This document shows, piece after piece, positions 1-5,442 of a stretch of 5,997 nt of DNA. The stretch comes from SAR324 cluster bacterium (GTDB lineage: Bacteria; SAR324; XYD2-FULL-50-16): contig NVSR01000107.1 in NCBI GenBank assembly GCA_002401295.1, positions 1-5,997 on the forward strand, read 5' to 3'. Under the pieces are notes generated by a model. That model was not told the origin of the DNA and searched no databases. It worked only from the letters and a program-made list of their open reading frames with translations. The position numbers were made by a program, and so were the translations under genes. Numbering within the stretch: position 1 is the stretch's first letter; the number at the start of each line of letters is the position of its first letter.

Positions 1-168
1 ATCACCGCCGTGAACAACGCCTTGATCCGTTTTAAGGGCACCGTCTTATTCACCTCTCATGATCATCAGTTCATTCAGACAGTAGCCACCCGTATCATCG
101 ATCTGCAGCCTGCAGGACTCGTGGATAAAGTGACTACCTACGATGAATATATGGCTTTGGAAGACTAA
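1..168 (+). CDS. ABC-F family ATPase, C-terminal end (partial)
   Basis: This is the last 55 codons of a gene that begins before the window; the stop TAA is at 166-168. The peptide contains LFTSHDHQF (residues 16-24), the switch/H-loop of the second nucleotide-binding domain, followed by ATRIIDL and a closing segment with TTYDEYM. This pattern matches the YkpA/YbiT-type branch of ABC-F proteins, which are soluble twin-ATPase proteins that bind the ribosomal E site and help relieve stalled translation; some branches give antibiotic resistance. ABC-F proteins carry no membrane domain. The Walker A, Walker B and signature motifs lie outside the window, so the subfamily rests on the tail alone. 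The gene converges on the histidine kinase with only 16 bp between stop codons, and a strong hairpin follows at 188-215. GC content is higher than in the right half of the window, as expected for a core gene. Confidence 0.85.
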   Translation: MTAVNNALIRFKGTVLFTSHDHQFIQTVATRIIDLQPAGLVDKVTTYDEYMALED

Positions 169-184
169 GGCCTTCTGTTCAAGA

Positions 185-2575
185 TTACTTCCGGGTTCGT
201 GCCAGAATCCGGAAGGTTGCCCCCCCTCCAATTTCGCTTTCCACTTCGATTTGCATTTTGAATTCCTGAATGATGCCATGGACAATGGACAAACCTAGCC
301 CCGTCCCTTCGCCCACTTCCTTAGTCGTATAAAAGGGTTCCATGCAACGATCCCTGACTTCCGGACTCATGCCCATACCGTTATCGCTGACTTCAAAAAT
401 CACAGATTCCCGATCAGGATCAAAGTAGAGGCGCACACGAACCAGCTTTTGAAAAGCTATCCGGGATTCTTCACTATGTTTGAGGACCGCATATTTGGCA
501 TTGGAGAGAAAGTTAACCACCACCTGCTCGAATTTTTGGGGATTAACACTCACTTTGGGCAGACCATGATCCATCACGACTGTCAGTTGGATTTGGTGAA
601 TCCGAAATTGTTCTCGAAAAAAGGAAAGGGCCAAATTAATCGGTTCCGTCAAATGGATGGGCCTGCTGATATCATTAACTCGTGAAAAAAAGCGCACATT
701 CTTGATAATCTTCGCGGCACGATGGACTTGAGTAATAATCGTTTCTACGCCATCAGCCTCATGACCAGAGGCACCACGTTTGTTAAAATAGGACTTCAAA
801 GAATCGGCAATCAAGCGGATGATCGTGAGTGGTTGGTTAATTTCATGGGCCATTCCCGATGCCATTTCACCCAAGGCTGTCAAACGACCGGCGTGACTTA
901 ATTGTGCCTGTTGCTTCAATTTATCACGAGCCTCTTCCGCTCGTTTTTGGGCGGTAATATCCGTCAGGATGCCGATAAAGCCAATGATCTCTCCTTGATC
1001 ATCCCGTTTGTAATTCCAGGCGACTTCAATATCAATCCACTTTCCACTGGGGACCAGCCCCTTAATAATGAAGGGGCTGGGATCGGGCCTCTCCTTCATT
1101 ACGTATGTTTTGTACTTTTGTAGTTTTTCTTTCTCTGCCTCTGTGGCCAAAAGGTGACAGAAAGGCATCCCCACCAGTTCCTCATTTTTATACCCAAAAA
1201 TTTGACTGATGACAGCATTGGCATAAGTAATCACCCCGGACAGATTCATTTCCTGTATGCCATAGGGAATCGTTTCGATTAAGGAACGGTACTGTTCTTT
1301 TTTTCGGTTCAGGTGGCGCTCAACCTGCTTATTCGCGGTAATATCCGTGATTGTACCCACATAATCCAGCACTCTGCCCAGAGGGTCGATATCCGCCATT
1401 ATCCTGGCTAAAACCCAACTCACCTTACCATGAGGTTTCTGGATCCGTAATTCAGAGGAAAAGGGTTCTTTACGACGTTTGACCTCCACTAGAATCCGCC
1501 GATTAAAGAATCGATCACGGTCCTGAGGATGGATGGCCTGCAACCAACCAAGCCCTAAGGCCTCTTCCCCCTCCATCCCGGTAATTTCCCGCCAGCGTTT
1601 GTTCACAAAAACACACTCTCCCAGGCGATTGATTCTAAAGATTCCAACTGGGGAAACACGGGCTAGAGAGCGATATAAGCGCTCACTGGTATCTAATTTT
1701 TGCCAATCAGCCCGCCGAACCCGATCCGCTACTTTTCGTCCGTCCAACTCCAAACGTAGTTGCTGGTTGGTTTCAAATAATTTTTGTTTGTCATAATGAG
1801 ATAAGAGCTGAACATACCCCCAGCAGTCTCGAATTTCTTTTTCCTGCTTTTTTCTTTGGGTAATATCCGTCAGGACCAATAAGACTTCTTTAACCTCAGA
1901 GCCTACAAACACAGGGCTCATTTGTATTTGAATAGTCACAGTGTCAAAGGTAGCAGCAGATAAGCTCTCAAAAACCACTGTTTTCCCTTGCTTGACCACC
2001 ATTAAAAAATTTTCCCTGTAGATTGGCCGATTATATTCGCCAATGACCTCATGCAACTCTTTTCCAATTAAATCCTGAGCTTTCAATCCTTGAAAGAAAC
2101 CATTAGCACACAGAACCCGGCCTATGAGATCCAGGACCAATACGTAATCCGAGGAGTTTGCTAAAAAAGTACTCCATCTAGCCTTAATCAGATCTTGAAG
2201 CTGGTGCCCCTCTTCTACTTTTGTGGATGCTGCATTCCCCAGAATATTCCCTAGGCGTCCCAATCTTTGTTTACTCACATAATCCGTGGCACCTTTTCGA
2301 ATGCAATCCACAGCGGACTCTTCCTTTTGCAGATTCGACAAGACAACAATGGGTGTCTCCAAAGCCTGCTGTAGCCTCCATTTGAGGATCAAATCCAGAA
2401 AGTCAAAGTCAGTTAAAATCAGGTCATAAGGAGAGGTTATTTCCAGCTGTGTTAAAGCCTCTATGGATTGGATTCGTTGCAAATGAATGGAAACCTTTTG
2501 CGTCCCAATATAAGAGTGCACACTCCTAAAATCACTTTCCTTATCTTCAAGATATAAGACATTCAACGGGTTCAT
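185..2575 (-). CDS. Soluble PAS-domain sensor histidine kinase with N-terminal receiver domain
   Basis: A 796-residue cytoplasmic sensor kinase. An N-terminal receiver domain (about 4-115) has E10/D11 as acidic pocket, D56 as the likely phospho-acceptor (LILTD), S80 and K102. Three PAS domains follow at about 133-240, 297-415 and 425-542, each ending in a DIT motif, with a coiled-coil-like linker at 240-300. The HisKA domain carries phospho-acceptor H577 in AHEINQPL. The ATPase domain shows the N box (N688, N692), G1 DNGMGM (731-736), F box PFYTTK (747-752) and G2 GEGTGLGLS (755-763). All catalytic residues are present. There is no transmembrane segment, so the signal is internal or comes through phosphorylation of the receiver. 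No response regulator lies beside it, so it is an orphan and its partner is unknown. The ATG at 2575 directly precedes the receiver; no good Shine-Dalgarno is visible. The frame stays open for 33 codons upstream and would encode a hydrophobic stretch, but it has no ATG, GTG or TTG. Confidence 0.93.
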   Translation of the reverse strand: MNPLNVLYLEDKESDFRSVHSYIGTQKVSIHLQRIQSIEALTQLEITSPYDLILTDFDFLDLILKWRLQQALETPIVVLSNLQKEESAVDCIRKGATDYVSKQRLGRLGNILGNAASTKVEEGHQLQDLIKARWSTFLANSSDYVLVLDLIGRVLCANGFFQGLKAQDLIGKELHEVIGEYNRPIYRENFLMVVKQGKTVVFESLSAATFDTVTIQIQMSPVFVGSEVKEVLLVLTDITQRKKQEKEIRDCWGYVQLLSHYDKQKLFETNQQLRLELDGRKVADRVRRADWQKLDTSERLYRSLARVSPVGIFRINRLGECVFVNKRWREITGMEGEEALGLGWLQAIHPQDRDRFFNRRILVEVKRRKEPFSSELRIQKPHGKVSWVLARIMADIDPLGRVLDYVGTITDITANKQVERHLNRKKEQYRSLIETIPYGIQEMNLSGVITYANAVISQIFGYKNEELVGMPFCHLLATEAEKEKLQKYKTYVMKERPDPSPFIIKGLVPSGKWIDIEVAWNYKRDDQGEIIGFIGILTDITAQKRAEEARDKLKQQAQLSHAGRLTALGEMASGMAHEINQPLTIIRLIADSLKSYFNKRGASGHEADGVETIITQVHRAAKIIKNVRFFSRVNDISRPIHLTEPINLALSFFREQFRIHQIQLTVVMDHGLPKVSVNPQKFEQVVVNFLSNAKYAVLKHSEESRIAFQKLVRVRLYFDPDRESVIFEVSDNGMGMSPEVRDRCMEPFYTTKEVGEGTGLGLSIVHGIIQEFKMQIEVESEIGGGATFRILARTRK
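188..215 (+). terminator. Hairpin after the ABC-F stop, terminator-like but without a U tract
   Basis: An 11-bp stem (188-198 pairing with 205-215) closes a 6-nt loop, GTGCCA. All pairs are Watson-Crick except one G-U wobble (195/208). On the + strand RNA the wobble is tolerated, while on the - strand the same position is a C-A mismatch, so the fold suits the ABC-F transcript better. The stem starts 19 nt after the ABC-F stop and lies inside the last codons of the convergent kinase gene. No run of T follows, so it may be a 3'-protecting hairpin or a weak terminator rather than a classical intrinsic one. Confidence 0.45.
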
Positions 2576-2600
2576 GATTTCGATCAGTATTTTTTGTGAG

Positions 2601-2617
2601 CAAAGAGTCCAAAGAGT
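2601..2617. repeat. Tandem 9-bp repeat upstream of the kinase gene
   Basis: CAAAGAGT occurs at 2601-2608 and again at 2610-2617, separated by a single C, giving a 9-bp period. It lies 26-42 bp upstream of the kinase start codon, where a promoter or regulator site would sit. With only two copies in AT-rich DNA it may be chance. Confidence 0.3.
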
Positions 2618-2655
2618 AAAAGCAAAGAAACGAAAAATAGTACCCAGAAAATATC

Positions 2656-2679
2656 TGTAAATACCAGCTATTATTTACA
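2656..2679. promoter_or_regulatory. Perfect inverted repeat, candidate operator upstream of the kinase
   Basis: TGTAAATA (2656-2663) and TATTTACA (2672-2679) are exact reverse complements separated by 8 bp. The 24-bp site has the geometry of a dimeric regulator site and lies about 80-105 bp upstream of the kinase start. It could also form a small RNA hairpin, but no T run follows. No specific regulator can be named from the sequence. Confidence 0.4.
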
Positions 2680-2850
2680 ATTCCTGCAAGCACTGATAGC
2701 AACTCCGTGATTTTGGTTCCGATAACTGTAATTTTGCTAAACAGGTTCATGGAACATATTTAGAGATGCGATGTTATGCATCACTTTTGCTCTGTTTGTT
2801 TTTGAACTGGTTTTTGTTTTATTTAGAAGCTTTTATACCAGTCAATTTTG

Positions 2851-2856
2851 TATAAT
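2851..2856 (+). promoter_or_regulatory. Consensus -10 box (TATAAT) before a 29-codon ORF
   Basis: A perfect TATAAT with 6 bp between it and the ATG at 2863, so transcription would begin at or next to that ATG and the message would be leaderless. No good -35 hexamer lies 16-18 bp upstream (AGCTTT at the 17-bp position). An imperfect dyad (TTGAACTGGT 2802-2811, ACCAGTCAA 2837-2845, one bulged base) spans the region where a -35 would be. Confidence 0.3.
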
Positions 2857-2862
2857 GTTCGG

Positions 2863-2952
2863 ATGTTAGGATTCATGTTGATTGCGCCACTTTTTATTGG
2901 AGCCAAATACTTGGGAACGCAAATCGCGCATAAAAAGTATAGTGAGCAGTGA
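2863..2952 (+). CDS. Possible 29-residue hydrophobic peptide
   Basis: An ATG-to-TGA frame of 30 codons. Residues 1-18 are mostly hydrophobic (MLGFMLIAPLFIGAKYLG) and the tail is basic and polar (HKKYSEQ), the general shape of small single-span membrane peptides. A consensus TATAAT precedes it closely, which would make it leaderless; there is no Shine-Dalgarno. The length is within what chance gives in 666 bp, and I recognise no family. It could equally be meaningless. Confidence 0.2.
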   Translation: MLGFMLIAPLFIGAKYLGTQIAHKKYSEQ

Positions 2953-3177
2953 ACATTGAACAGTAAGTATTTGAATTAATTAGGACATTAATTTTAGACA
3001 AAATAAGTGGCCAAAGCAGAATATTTTTACTTTGAATTTCAACTAAAGGGTGATTTTGTGGGAAAGCTTCCTTTGATTTTTGGTTAGTGATTGACTTTAA
3101 GCCCTCTCTAAGGAATTCTATTTCGCTCTTGAGGGTTCTTCCTTGATGAATCCAGAAAACAGTTTGGACAGACTAAA

Positions 3178-3183
3178 TATAAT
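3178..3183 (+). promoter_or_regulatory. Consensus -10 box upstream of the methyltransferase
   Basis: A perfect TATAAT 58 bp before the methyltransferase ATG. The -35 position at 17-bp spacing (GAAAAC, 3155-3160) is poor, so this would be a weak or activator-dependent promoter. The predicted start near 3190 lies at the ATG of a 17-residue frame (3192) that overlaps the methyltransferase start. It is the best promoter candidate I see for the methylase. Confidence 0.35.
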
Positions 3184-3191
3184 TTGAAATA

Positions 3192-3245
3192 ATGAAACAG
3201 ATGTTCGTTTTATTACCTATGACCCAATTTGATTCCATCAAATGA
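3192..3245 (+). CDS. Possible 17-residue leader peptide overlapping the methyltransferase start
   Basis: An 18-codon frame (ATG to TGA) begins 8 nt after a TATAAT box, and its stop overlaps the methyltransferase start in the arrangement ATGA. The methyltransferase ATG has no visible Shine-Dalgarno, so translation coupled to this short frame could be how it is initiated. The peptide (MKQMFVLLPMTQFDSIK) resembles nothing I know and has no ribosome site of its own. This is an inference from layout; a 17-codon frame arises easily by chance. Confidence 0.25.
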   Translation: MKQMFVLLPMTQFDSIK

Positions 3246-4135
3246 ATGAAGCAATAAAAACAGAAATCACTCCGACTCCTAGTAATCAGATAAGGTTAAT
3301 ATCTGGAGATGCATTAGCTGAACTGAAAAAATTTCCAGATAACTATTTTCAGACCTGTATTACGAGTCCTCCCTATTGGGGATTAAGAGATTATGGTATC
3401 AAAGGACAAATTGGAGCTGAGTTATCGGTTGAGGAATACATTCAGAATATTCAGGTAGTGTTCCGTGAAGTATATAGAACATTGAAAGATGATGGGACTC
3501 TTTGGTTAAATATCGGAGACTCTTACACAAGTGGAGGCAGAACCTGGAGGGATGCTGATAAAAAAAATCCTGCTCGTGGAATGTCCTACCGTGCGCCAAC
3601 CCCTGAAGGCTTAAAACCGAAGGATTTGATAGGAGTCCCCTGGAAACTAGCTTTTGCTTTACAGAAAGATGGGTGGTATTTGAGATCAGATATCATTTGG
3701 TACAAACCCAATTGTCAGCCGGAGTCAGTCAAAGATAGACCTACCCGTTCACATGAATATGTCTTTTTATTTAGTAAAAACGAGCGCTACTTCTATGACC
3801 ATTTAGCGATTAAAGAACCTACAGAAGATGGCAAGCGCCTTCGAAATAAAAGAACAGTTTGGTCTGTAAACACAGAACCTTACAAGGGTGCCCATTTTGC
3901 AGTTTTCCCCCGAGAACTTGTAACACAGTGTTTATTAGCAGGAAGTAAAGAAAACACGGTTGTTCTTGATCCTTTTCTTGGATCAGGTACAGTTGCGCAA
4001 GTGTGTTTAGAAAACAACCGAAATTGCGTTGGAATCGAGTTAAATCCCGAGTTCTCGGATTTAGCAAAAAGTCGAGTTGCTCATGCAGAAAATCTGAATA
4101 ATCAATTAAATATCGAGCAGTTCGTTAAATCATAG
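3242..4135 (+). CDS. Type II DNA methyltransferase, beta class, probably N4-cytosine
   Basis: A 297-residue DNA amino-methyltransferase that should protect host sites from the adjacent endonuclease by transferring methyl from S-adenosylmethionine. Catalytic motif IV, SPPY, is at 42-45 within TSPPYWGLRDYG. The AdoMet-binding motif I, DPFLGSGT, is near the C-terminus at 243-250, with motif II acid E266 (GIELNPEF) and a probable motif X region at 218-225. Catalytic motif before AdoMet motif is the beta-class order. RPTRSHEYVFLFSK (166-179) is a conserved block of this family. SPPY, rather than DPPY or NPPY, favours N4-methylcytosine, although some SPPY enzymes make N6-methyladenine. The variable stretches at about 96-125 and 155-210 are the likely target-recognition parts. 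The length is typical and the gene looks intact. It converges on the endonuclease with an 11-bp overlap of the 3' ends. If the endonuclease is SmaI-like, the site would be CCCGGG; that is inference. The ATG is chosen because it overlaps the stop of a short upstream frame; no Shine-Dalgarno is visible. Confidence 0.92.
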   Translation: MNEAIKTEITPTPSNQIRLISGDALAELKKFPDNYFQTCITSPPYWGLRDYGIKGQIGAELSVEEYIQNIQVVFREVYRTLKDDGTLWLNIGDSYTSGGRTWRDADKKNPARGMSYRAPTPEGLKPKDLIGVPWKLAFALQKDGWYLRSDIIWYKPNCQPESVKDRPTRSHEYVFLFSKNERYFYDHLAIKEPTEDGKRLRNKRTVWSVNTEPYKGAHFAVFPRELVTQCLLAGSKENTVVLDPFLGSGTVAQVCLENNRNCVGIELNPEFSDLAKSRVAHAENLNNQLNIEQFVKS

Positions 4136-4889
4136 TGCTTTGAAAGCTCCAAGTTGCATGAACAATGCAGTGGTTCTTATCTATATTCTTGATTTGGAGC
4201 TTCCTTTCTCCTCCCCCATCAAAATAAAGTTGATATAGTAATTTTTGATTGGGTCCATAAACATCGCAATAACCTGGCTTAGGGAATTGTGTGCTGTTAT
4301 GCATCATGCGAAACGTTCCTTTTTTTGCTTTTTGAAGTAGTTTTACCGGGATTTCAACTAACTCATAGCGATAACTATTTTCTTCATGTTGAAGGCAACG
4401 TAGATCAATGATTCTATTATAGCCTTTAAGGTGCTGAAAGAATTGTTCTCGTAGACCTATCAATTGTTCTTCCTGGTCTCCCCATTCTCCTTTTCCTAAT
4501 TCCATAAACTTAGAAATATGAATTTTAAGCTCTTTTATATTTTTATCAGCCTGTGTTTTTAATGAAATTTTTTCCTTGTTAATTTCAATATCATACCCTG
4601 GATTTCCTTTTGGAGCTAATTTTGCTTGAACACCAGATAAATTGACAACTGTCTCTAATGCAAATTCAAATTTGTCTTTTGTAAAAGGTTGATGAGAAAA
4701 ACAATGATGAATTCTCAAATAGTCTCCAAAATCCCGAACCATATTATCCCTTATTAGGTCTGACTCAGGATTTCTTTCCAGTGTCTGATAAGGACTCTGA
4801 AAAATATTTGCAAGGTTTTCTAGAAAATTGATCTGTGTCTCGGAGAGATTTTTTATAATACTCTGAAGTTTTTGGAATTTTGAGCTCAT
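4125..4889 (-). CDS. Type II restriction endonuclease, SmaI-like
   Basis: A 254-residue protein placed tail-to-tail with the methyltransferase, the classical arrangement of a type II R-M pair. A PD-(D/E)xK-like nuclease core is suggested by E77/E79 in a helix (KFEFALET), then GNPGYD with D100, then ISLKTQ with K111. The usual acid two residues before the lysine is S109, a variant seen in some families. KFMELGKGEW (127-136) and PKPGYCDVYG (203-212) look like family signatures. From memory, length, HHCFSHQ, GNPGYD, SLKTQAD and ISKFMELGKGEW recall R.SmaI of Serratia (247 residues, CCC^GGG); I could not align them here. No signal peptide or membrane segment is present. No Shine-Dalgarno precedes the ATG, which sits in AT-rich DNA. 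A TTGATA/TATTAT pair with 17-bp spacing upstream overlaps the ATG itself, so it cannot drive this start. No controller (C-protein) gene precedes it. Confidence 0.8.
   Translation of the reverse strand: MSSKFQKLQSIIKNLSETQINFLENLANIFQSPYQTLERNPESDLIRDNMVRDFGDYLRIHHCFSHQPFTKDKFEFALETVVNLSGVQAKLAPKGNPGYDIEINKEKISLKTQADKNIKELKIHISKFMELGKGEWGDQEEQLIGLREQFFQHLKGYNRIIDLRCLQHEENSYRYELVEIPVKLLQKAKKGTFRMMHNSTQFPKPGYCDVYGPNQKLLYQLYFDGGGERKLQIKNIDKNHCIVHATWSFQSTMI
4144..4202. repeat. Nested dyad at the 3' junction of the R-M pair
   Basis: AAGCTCCAA (4144-4152) pairs perfectly with TTGGAGCTT (4194-4202). Inside the 41-nt loop, TGCAT (4155-4159) pairs with ATGCA (4165-4169). The dyad begins 9 nt after the methyltransferase stop and lies inside the last endonuclease codons. 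There is no T run, so it is at best a weak transcription barrier between the converging genes. Confidence 0.3.
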
Positions 4890-5205
4890 AATATTTATTT
4901 TTCATACAGATATCAAAATAAATTAGTTAATTTTTATTTTCGTATAAACAATAAATGCCAATAACTTAAAAGTAAAGCTATTGATAATATTTCTTTTCTA
5001 TAATTCTTCATCAATCTGTCTAGTATTAGCCAATTTTCCCTCCTAAATATTTTATCCGGCATCTGCTTAACAAACTGAGGGGATATTTCAACTTTGAAAA
5101 GGGAACCCAATCTATATCGCTCTTTTGGATATTTAAAAAGAGAGTATGGGAGCTAAGTATTTTTATCTTTAACATCGAAAGCATTAAATTTCAAATAGTT
5201 GCCTT
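4890..5205. other. AT-rich gap between endonuclease and truncated rloB
   Basis: This 316-bp gap lies upstream of the endonuclease and downstream of the rloB fragment, both on the - strand. It must contain the endonuclease promoter unless that gene is read from rloA/rloB, but I find no convincing -35/-10 pair in a usable position. Most of the gap is occupied by a frame that looks like a broken gene (4934-5212, separate entry). I found no helix-turn-helix controller ORF and no insertion-sequence ends. Confidence 0.5.
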
Positions 5206-5212
5206 TCAATAA
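4934..5212 (-). pseudogene. Probable broken coding remnant, family unknown
   Basis: One - strand frame reads like protein from 5212 to the stop at 4934-4936, interrupted by an in-frame TAG at 5153-5155 and bounded upstream by a TGA at 5213-5215. The section after the TAG has 72 codons, with charged, patterned text such as YPKERYRLGSLFKVEISPQ and RRENWLILDRLMKNYRKE, ending in a hydrophobic stretch and two basic residues. The section before it includes GNYLKFNAFDVKDKN. There is no start codon for the whole. Either stop is one substitution away from a sense codon such as TGG. I do not recognise the family, and it does not resemble the missing half of RloB. A competing frame over the same DNA (51 codons from an ATG near 5186) reads less like protein. 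Coding origin is inferred only from amino-acid texture. Confidence 0.35.
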
Positions 5213-5442
5213 TCATTTCGATTCCTTGTAAATATCTTAAAATACAGATAGTTAGATTGGCGCAACCCTATATCGCAGAAGTGTAGAGAGTGCCGCATTT
5301 CCTTAAAATATTTTGGCTCTGTTTTCTCACCTTCACAGACAATCAAAATAGAATCATACTTCGCAACTTTTTTTACCACTCCGTAACAGAGATTTTCAAC
5401 TCCTCTCTTGTTTGTTTTTCCAAAATAATTTTCTGACCCCAT
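5206..5442 (-). pseudogene. rloB: RloB-family protein, truncated to its N-terminal third
   Basis: The 78-residue product opens with MGSENYF and a basic region, then KYDSILIVCEGEKTEPKYF (28-46) and KEMRHSLHF, which is the hallmark start of RloB proteins. RloB proteins are usually about 200 residues, with a TOPRIM-like metal-dependent core that needs the acidic CEGE motif seen here plus a later acidic DxD-type motif. The similarity stops near residue 59 (about position 5265). The remaining 19 residues look unrelated and the frame ends at 5206-5208. The other two - strand frames do not pick up the family downstream, so this is not a simple one-base frameshift; the 3' part seems deleted or replaced. 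The ATG shares one base with the rloA stop (TAATG), with GAGG four bases before it, so it was translationally coupled to rloA. The product is probably non-functional, though a short protein could still be made. Confidence 0.75.

Larger units (their letters stand above)
2576..3241. other. Gene-poor AT-rich gap between kinase and methyltransferase
   Basis: This 666-bp stretch separates two divergently transcribed genes and should hold both promoters. I found an 8+8 bp inverted repeat (2656-2679), a 9-bp tandem repeat (2601-2617), two exact TATAAT hexamers on the + strand (2851-2856 and 3178-3183) and two tiny ORFs just after them. Frames on both strands are otherwise short and do not resemble known proteins. 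A 67-codon frame on the - strand (2547-2750) overlaps the kinase start and is probably chance. Base composition shifts here from the kinase-like to the AT-rich island-like style, so the island boundary probably lies in this gap. I saw no tRNA, integrase or attachment site. Confidence 0.6.

Noticed and set aside
902..1123. + strand frames inside the kinase gene (also at 449-685 and 1533-1796)
   Set aside because: They lie opposite well-supported kinase domains and have no recognisable protein features.
2576..2674. 33-codon in-frame upstream extension of the kinase that would add a membrane-like segment
   Set aside because: The frame is open but has no ATG, GTG or TTG after the stop, and the receiver domain starts properly at the ATG at 2575.
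2547..2750. 67-codon hydrophobic - strand frame overlapping the kinase start
   Set aside because: No Shine-Dalgarno, no recognisable family, and it overlaps the kinase by 29 bp out of frame; its hydrophobic look comes from the T-rich strand.
2974..2993. AATTAAT / ATTAATT inverted repeat
   Set aside because: All-A/T 7-bp arms are expected by chance in DNA this AT-rich.
4890..4919. TTGATA and TATTAT with 17-bp spacing as the endonuclease promoter
   Set aside because: The -10 element overlaps the endonuclease start codon, so a transcript from it would begin inside the gene.
5000..5060. AGGAGG on the - strand as a ribosome site for a hidden gene
   Set aside because: The only nearby start is a TTG opening an 11-codon frame; treated as chance.
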